From positions 1-34,233 of IMG/VR virus record IMGVR_UViG_3300049156_000026: DNA of 34,233 bases; one strand, given 5' to 3'. This document shows positions 30,338-34,233 of this stretch, in pieces. Positions within the stretch are counted from its first letter, which is position 1. Every line of letters starts with the position of its first letter. Both the position numbers and the translations under genes were made by a program. Below the pieces are notes generated by a model, which was given only the letters and a program-made list of their open reading frames with translations, searched no databases and was not told where the DNA came from. The stretch is from a virus.

Positions 30338-31093
30338 ATGATGGGCGAAGAAGAACGAGGAGATCTGACCAGTATGTTAGAGAGCTTCGAAACTGAAAAG
30401 ACGGAAGAAGAACCCTCTCTAGATTTGGACAGAGAACCAAGTCAACCTCAAGTAACTCAACCACAACACTATCCTTCTCAAAGTGATGAATTTATAGTTG
30501 GAACTGTCTGTCTTTATGATTGGTTTGAAGCAAACCACAAGAATCTTCCAGGTATCAGTCATACCAAAGTCTCTATTCAAAATGTAAATCCAAAAAAGTT
30601 TTTGATTTATAAGTTTCCTGTTCCTGATAGCGAAACGGGCGAGTGGGATATTGACATGAGGAGGGATGCCCACATATATCAAGTATTGGATATGCCTGGT
30701 TATGCGATGATGGCCCTCACCAATGGGTTTGTGATTCTCTATCGCTATGAGGACAAATTTCTAAAAGCATACTGGACCAGAACAGGTTTGATCATCGTCT
30801 TTTGTATTGAAGTTGAGGGGACAATACTGATTCCTTTTGCTCGTGTGAAACTGAAAAAGAGGGGTAAAGGAATTAATATTCCCAGTGCCGATTCAACTAG
30901 CATAATTCAAAAGTTGACTCGATCTGCAGATATTGAAGCGGTGATGTTACTTTATCCGCAGTTTGAAAAGTTTAGGGAAGGTATAAACACAAACCAAGAT
31001 GTTCTAGTATGGTTTACACAGAGACAGATGGAGATGCGGGACACTACTCACTTATTGCAAATTGATAATGTCCTGATAAGCATCTTCGCCTAG
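30338..31093 (+). CDS. Hypothetical protein with disordered N-terminus
   Basis: 251-aa protein from ATG 30338 behind AAAGGAG. Residues 1-50 are acidic Pro/Gln-rich and likely disordered. The rest is a mixed alpha/beta domain (strands GYAMMALTNGFVILYRYED, TGLIIVFCIEVEGT) ending in helices. No family is recognised. Confidence 0.7.
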   Translation: MMGEEERGDLTSMLESFETEKTEEEPSLDLDREPSQPQVTQPQHYPSQSDEFIVGTVCLYDWFEANHKNLPGISHTKVSIQNVNPKKFLIYKFPVPDSETGEWDIDMRRDAHIYQVLDMPGYAMMALTNGFVILYRYEDKFLKAYWTRTGLIIVFCIEVEGTILIPFARVKLKKRGKGINIPSADSTSIIQKLTRSADIEAVMLLYPQFEKFREGINTNQDVLVWFTQRQMEMRDTTHLLQIDNVLISIFA

Positions 31094-31105
31094 GGAGGAT
31101 CTATT

Positions 31106-31273
31106 ATGGTGAAAGTCAATCTTAATGAATTTGCAAAAGAAATCACTTTGTTGGAAGGGAAGAAAGAATCAGTAAATATGGGACAGGTGAAAGAGGTCCT
31201 AAGTATTACTCTCACAAAATTGGCAGCACTTCCACAAGAACAACTAGATGAACTGCTGTCAAGATACAAGTAG
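31106..31273 (+). CDS. Small helical protein
   Basis: 55-aa ORF from ATG 31106 with a perfect GGGAGGAT site. It is charged and all-helical, ending LPQEQLDELLSRYK. Two helices joined by a short turn are likely. No family is recognised. It is followed directly by a 230-bp non-coding stretch. Confidence 0.65.
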   Translation: MVKVNLNEFAKEITLLEGKKESVNMGQVKEVLSITLTKLAALPQEQLDELLSRYK

Positions 31274-31501
31274 GCTTCGGCCGTGTTGACCGGTTGCAAC
31301 ACGATAAAAAATAAATCTCCGGGTGTTCTTTGACAAGCTAAGTGAGACATTAGATCTGCTTCGTGAGTAGCTTGAGGTTCGTTCTTCTTGATGTGGGTGA
31401 AGGGCGCGTATTTGCTCACATTACAAGTAGATCTGCTGCTTCATAAATTCCTTATGAAACTGCATGAATGAATATCTTGCTTAGCTAACAACTATGTTAG
31501 G
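31274..31501 (+). ncRNA. Non-coding stretch with hairpins before the terminator
   Basis: No ORF fits here. Inverted repeats CGTGTTG/CAACACG (31282-31303), CAAGCTA/TAGCTTG (about 31334-31374) and CTAACA/TGTTAG (about 31485-31500) are present, and TAGATCTGCT occurs twice (near 31351 and 31427). A TTGACA hexamer at 31330 has no convincing -10 box. With the terminator at 31502-31547 this could be a small RNA or the 3' UTR of the preceding operon. Confidence 0.4.
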
Positions 31502-31547
31502 TGGGGTACCCCTGGTGGGAACGTAAACAGGGGTACCCCATTTTTTT
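31502..31547 (+). terminator. Strong Rho-independent terminator
   Basis: TGGGGTACCCCTG (31502-31514) pairs perfectly over 13 bp with CAGGGGTACCCCA (31528-31540), followed by seven T. It is the only clear intrinsic terminator in the window and ends the transcription unit upstream of 31564. Confidence 0.93.
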
Positions 31548-31563
31548 AGTTAGGAGGACAAAG

Positions 31564-31872
31564 ATGAGCGGAGTTGATCGTGTAGGCAACTGGGATAAGT
31601 TTGCAAAAGTTGTACATGATTATATTGATTCATTTACAACCGAAAAATATGGGTCCGGTCAAACTGTTGATCTGATGCATTTTACTCCTCCCCATATCTC
31701 TATTTGGAATGTGCTCAAATATGCAATTCGTATATGGAATGGGAAACCAAAGCGTCATGACCTTTTGAAAATTGCTCATTACATTGAGATGGCATGGACA
31801 TATTCAGAGGGAGATGTAAATAAGTGTGTCTGTCCAGATCATGTAAGGAAAGAGTTTGAGGAGAAGTTATAA
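31564..31872 (+). CDS. Hypothetical phage protein (DUF3310-like pattern?)
   Basis: 102-aa protein from ATG 31564 (TAGGAGGA upstream), the first gene after the terminator. The frame runs back into the terminator, but that part is not coding. The segment LKYAIRIWNGKPKRHDLLKIAHYIEMAW is reminiscent of the KY-x-x-R-x-G-K-x-x-x-x-DL-x-KA-x-x-Y helix pair of DUF3310-type phage proteins; this is a weak likeness only. Confidence 0.65.
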   Translation: MSGVDRVGNWDKFAKVVHDYIDSFTTEKYGSGQTVDLMHFTPPHISIWNVLKYAIRIWNGKPKRHDLLKIAHYIEMAWTYSEGDVNKCVCPDHVRKEFEEKL

Positions 31873-31873
31873 T

Positions 31874-32011
31874 ATGAATGATACAAAAGGTTTAAGACTT
31901 AGAATGATAAAGGATGGTCCTTGTGAGGAGTGTTTAATCAAAGTAGCTTGCGATGAGATATGTGATGCTGCGTGGGATTTTCATCTCGGAGAGTTAGCTA
32001 AATGTCCGTGA
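31874..32011 (+). CDS. Cys-motif micro-protein
   Basis: 45-aa ORF from ATG 31874, one base after the previous stop, with GGAGAAG upstream. It contains GPCEECLIKVACDEIC, the C-x2-C-x5-C-x3-C motif, in the middle of a very short chain, close to the minimal form of the family. Confidence 0.7.
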   Translation: MNDTKGLRLRMIKDGPCEECLIKVACDEICDAAWDFHLGELAKCP

Positions 32012-32024
32012 GAGGATGTAAAAT

Positions 32025-32243
32025 ATGGACGATCCATGTAAAAGTTGTTTACTTGTTACAAATTGTAGTAACGCTTGTATTGAATTGATAGACTTTTACG
32101 ATTACCTATCAAAGAAAACTAGAGCAAATCTTTTAGCAATCCCCGGCATAACCGAGGAGAATCTTGAGGAATTTGAGAAATTAGAAAAGCGGGGTGAAAT
32201 GCTTGTGAAATGGTGGAAGAAGACGGAGGGAATATGTTCATGA
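32025..32243 (+). CDS. Cys-motif small protein
   Basis: 72-aa protein from ATG 32025 behind AGAGGATG. It starts with DDPCKSCLLVTNCSNAC, the family motif, followed by an acidic helical tail. The layout is like the proteins at 23854 and 24102. It overlaps the next gene by 10 bases. Confidence 0.75.
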   Translation: MDDPCKSCLLVTNCSNACIELIDFYDYLSKKTRANLLAIPGITEENLEEFEKLEKRGEMLVKWWKKTEGICS

Positions 32244-32650
32244 ATATAAACCAATTTCAGTTAATGGAGTCACGGAATTATTCACAGCTTGTAGCATTTC
32301 AGTTTAAAGAATCAAGTATGACTACAGATGAATTGTGGGAGGCTAGTCCATGCAACTGGTGCTTGTTACAAAATATTTGCTTCGAATACTGTGATGCCAA
32401 GACGGACTGGTTGAGGATATTTCATGGTCAGGATACATTTCAAGATTTACGTGACTTTTTTAGGATATTTCCTACCAGCTCTTCATCCACGGTGACAATA
32501 TCAGGTCCTTGTACATCATCGACGGAGATAGAAAGGAATAAAGATGACAGTGTTAATAGCAGCGGGCAAATGCAGGGACTGTCTCGTAAGGGTAAATTGT
32601 TCAGAAGCTTGCGAAGAAGAGTTAGTAAGGGGATCAAAAGTTTACTGTGA
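32234..32650 (+). CDS. Cys-motif protein with low-complexity tail
   Basis: 138-aa protein from ATG 32234 (GGAGGGA upstream). The family motif is SPCNWCLLQNICFEYC in the middle. After it comes a Ser/Thr-rich then basic tail, and the last 107 bases overlap the next Cys-motif gene in another frame. The tail may be a by-product of a lost stop codon. Confidence 0.6.
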   Translation: MFMNINQFQLMESRNYSQLVAFQFKESSMTTDELWEASPCNWCLLQNICFEYCDAKTDWLRIFHGQDTFQDLRDFFRIFPTSSSSTVTISGPCTSSTEIERNKDDSVNSSGQMQGLSRKGKLFRSLRRRVSKGIKSLL

Positions 32651-32780
32651 GAGGAATAAGTATATGCCCAGTGTTACAGAAAAAGAAGAAATTCAGTTTG
32701 TGTTTACTCACCCAGAGACCGGGATGCAAACACACTATATGTGGAACAAAAACAAAAATGAGATTGTAAAGTGGATATAA
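32544..32780 (+). CDS. Cys-motif small protein
   Basis: 78-aa protein from ATG 32544 behind AAAGGAATAAAG, starting well inside the previous gene. GKCRDCLVRVNCSEAC is the family motif. The C-terminal part is a strand-rich segment (IQFVFTHPETGMQ). The end overlaps the GTG of the next gene. Confidence 0.65.
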   Translation: MTVLIAAGKCRDCLVRVNCSEACEEELVRGSKVYCERNKYMPSVTEKEEIQFVFTHPETGMQTHYMWNKNKNEIVKWI

Positions 32781-33556
32781 ATCAAGAGTGTAAACTCTAT
32801 ATCAGTAATGTTTCTCTTCATGATATTTCTGCCTGCCATTATACCATCCTTGAAAGATTTGGTTTTGATTTATCAAAATTAGATAAAGAGGATAAGGCAC
32901 AGAGGAATATACAGATTGGAATGTGGATCCGAGATAATAAGGAATTAGGAAAGTTTTTACGAAACATCACAATTTCAACAATTGATGAATATATACTTTT
33001 AAATGAAATTTCTGAGCAGGATATCATTGTCCGTCAGTACGATGGTCTGATAACCTCTCGGTTTCTTAGGGAGACAGAAAATTATATTCCTCTTCCAGAA
33101 AGAGTGAAGTATGATTTTATTCTATTGTCTTTTGACCGAAAAAAGTATATTGCTTACAGTACAAGAAAAGATAAGTTAGCGATTAAAGGGGTGCCCCACC
33201 GATATCCGAAAATGGATAATATTTACAGAGTGTTAGCAAAACAACTAACTAACCCTAAACCAGATACACTCTTTCAGAGGATGAGAGAAATATACGATGA
33301 AATAATGGAGTCGAAAGATCCTCTGTTATTTTGCATTCCAACAACGAAAGATAAATTTAATATTTTTCTGAAAGGTTATGGAGAAGTTGAGATATCAAAG
33401 ACGACAACAAAACTTCTTGATACAAAAGATATTGAGAGGATGAGATATTTTGATCATTATATGTGGCCATTTATTGAATCAGTGATAGTTGAGTTCACGG
33501 AGGAACATTATGAGGGATTTAAAACGGAGGTACTCTACAGAAACAAAGGGAGCTGA
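32771..33556 (+). CDS. Hypothetical protein, faint family-B polymerase thumb likeness
   Basis: 261-aa protein starting at GTG 32771, which overlaps the previous stop. The segment DFILLSFDRKKYIAY, then KLAIKGVPHRYPKMDNI resembles the KKRYA...G-x-L-x-IKG-x-E-x-x-RRDW strand pair of family B DNA polymerases at the palm-thumb border. The catalytic DTD motif is absent, so it would be a C-terminal piece or a separate fold. The rest is helical. The likeness is weak and unproven. Confidence 0.55.
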   Translation: MDINQECKLYISNVSLHDISACHYTILERFGFDLSKLDKEDKAQRNIQIGMWIRDNKELGKFLRNITISTIDEYILLNEISEQDIIVRQYDGLITSRFLRETENYIPLPERVKYDFILLSFDRKKYIAYSTRKDKLAIKGVPHRYPKMDNIYRVLAKQLTNPKPDTLFQRMREIYDEIMESKDPLLFCIPTTKDKFNIFLKGYGEVEISKTTTKLLDTKDIERMRYFDHYMWPFIESVIVEFTEEHYEGFKTEVLYRNKGS

Positions 33557-33896
33557 ATGGATGAGACCGAAGCATATCTCTCAATGGGCCTTTCAGCGAT
33601 GTGCAGATGGGGAAGATACTCCTGAGATGAGAAAATTGATAACTGATCCCCATTGGGCATATTTGTATTGTAAGACTGTTGCGAATAGGGCAGAAGTTGC
33701 TATCAAGATTACTGATCCAAAATGGGCGGGACCATATTGTAAATTTCTGGAGACTATGCCACAACTTCTTAATAACAAGGAGTGGAGAGAAGTATATGCA
33801 GTTATCCTTTTGTACGCTAGGTGGTCTCCAAGTTATATGACTTCAGCCTCTGACTCTGGTTCAGTTTATGATGGAGGTTATAACGACTCATGTTAA
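33510..33896 (+). CDS. Protein with repeated DPxWAxxYC segments
   Basis: 128-aa protein from ATG 33510 behind GGAGG. It contains two near-repeats, LITDPHWAYLYCKTV and KITDPKWAGPYCKFL, plus a degenerate third (LLNNKEWREVYAVIL), so it looks like a short helical-repeat protein. The following protein (33890) has a similar NPYNAFKYCTEV segment. It overlaps both neighbours. Confidence 0.65.
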   Translation: MRDLKRRYSTETKGAEWMRPKHISQWAFQRCADGEDTPEMRKLITDPHWAYLYCKTVANRAEVAIKITDPKWAGPYCKFLETMPQLLNNKEWREVYAVILLYARWSPSYMTSASDSGSVYDGGYNDSC

Positions 33897-34186
33897 TGAC
33901 TCCAACCTGGATAGACCCAGACGAAATGTTTAAAGATATACATAGGGATTGTAAGGGAGGTAGGGTAGACGAAGATCTAATCCTTGCCTTCTGCTCTAGT
34001 ATGGTAAAAATGTTCCCTGACACCATTAAATATCAATTCCTATCATGTTACATAGACAATCCATACAATGCGTTTAAGTATTGTACAGAGGTCACAGATC
34101 TACCTTTTGTAAGGTTAAAGATTAAAAAGGACTATCGAATGTGGAGAATGTACGAATACGTTAAACAACGTCGAGGTACACCATAA
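33890..34186 (+). CDS. Small helical-repeat-like protein
   Basis: 98-aa protein from ATG 33890 (GGAGG 13 bases upstream; ATG 33896 is an alternative). The DNPYNAFKYCTEVTDLPFVR segment resembles the DPxWAxxYCK unit of the previous gene. The stop shares a base with the next ATG (TAATG). Confidence 0.65.
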   Translation: MLMTPTWIDPDEMFKDIHRDCKGGRVDEDLILAFCSSMVKMFPDTIKYQFLSCYIDNPYNAFKYCTEVTDLPFVRLKIKKDYRMWRMYEYVKQRRGTP

Positions 34187-34233
34187 TGTGGATAGAACCA
34201 CAAGAGATTTCAGTATGGGCAATGTATAATTGC
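34186..34233 (+). CDS. 5' end of the next gene (partial)
   Basis: ATG 34186 overlaps the preceding stop and the frame is open to the window edge (16 codons, beginning MWIEPQEISVW). Too short to identify, but the WIEPQEISVWAMYNC start could be another member of the helical-repeat family upstream. Confidence 0.5.
   Translation, partial: MWIEPQEISVWAMYNC

Noticed and set aside
31286-31314. Sigma-70 promoter (TTGACC or TTGACA with A/T-rich -10)
   Set aside because: No good -10 hexamer at 16-18 bases spacing, and a phage with its own polymerase may use other promoters.
31501-31563. N-terminal extension of the 31564 gene
   Set aside because: It would be encoded by the terminator hairpin; ATG 31564 has an AGGAGGA site.

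Overview
The window looks like part of a large tailed-phage (or closely related mobile) genome. All supported genes lie on the + strand. They are packed with 1-4 base overlaps (ATGA, TAATG, TTGA) behind strong AGGAGG-type ribosome sites. There are three good tRNA genes, many very short cysteine-rich ORFs, and phage-style replication and recombination genes. No virion structural, terminase or lysis gene is visible, so the phage assignment is an inference from gene content. The DNA is AT-rich except in a few low-complexity protein tails. The host cannot be named from the window.

Layout. 1-5146: an SF2 helicase and an SbcD/SbcC (T4 gp47/gp46-like) nuclease pair. 5159-8279: small zinc/cysteine proteins, a radical SAM enzyme and a set of small genes including a WYL_2-like SH3-barrel protein. 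8283-14911: a ubiquitin-like conjugation cluster in the order E2-like, JAB/JAMM peptidase, E1-like, Ubl, followed by a second ThiF-like gene. It most resembles the PRTRC type of prokaryotic Ubl system. 14911-21167: a phage-encoded multisubunit RNA polymerase with a compact but apparently complete beta' and beta, in the reverse of the bacterial rpoB-rpoC order. 21193-25220: tRNA-Trp, tRNA-Cys, an abnormal tRNA-Leu-like structure, a phosphatase-like protein, an HNH nuclease and several zinc-ribbon micro-proteins. 25506-26052: a remarkable 15-unit array of about 36-bp dual repeats. 26071-34233: a DIP1984-like protein, a structured non-coding stretch, a FolE2-type GTP cyclohydrolase, tRNA-Pro, a strong terminator and another cluster of cysteine-motif micro-proteins.

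Three things stand out. First, the array at 25506-26052 has 16 invariant AGTGAACC 'edge' repeats. Each of the 15 units has a second, looser 'loop' repeat (AGWAAHCCA) exactly 18 bases downstream, with about 9 variable bases after each. This is the layout described for TIGR arrays (tandem interspaced guide RNA; TIGR-Tas systems). No Nop-domain Tas protein is visible here. Second, there is a full E1/E2/JAB/Ubl set. Its E2-like protein carries a long C-terminal run of SH3-like segments, and its Ubl carries an N-terminal Rho_N/SAP-like module shared with an upstream gene. Third, at least ten small proteins share the motif C-x2-C-x5-C-x3-C, the same spacing as part of the SPASM iron-sulfur motif. 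Two of them sit directly upstream of the radical SAM gene.

Functionally the genes suggest a phage that supplies its own transcription core, recombination nuclease and helicase, a protein-conjugation pathway and some modified-nucleotide or pterin chemistry (FolE2). It also carries a probable guide-RNA array whose effector would have to lie outside the window.
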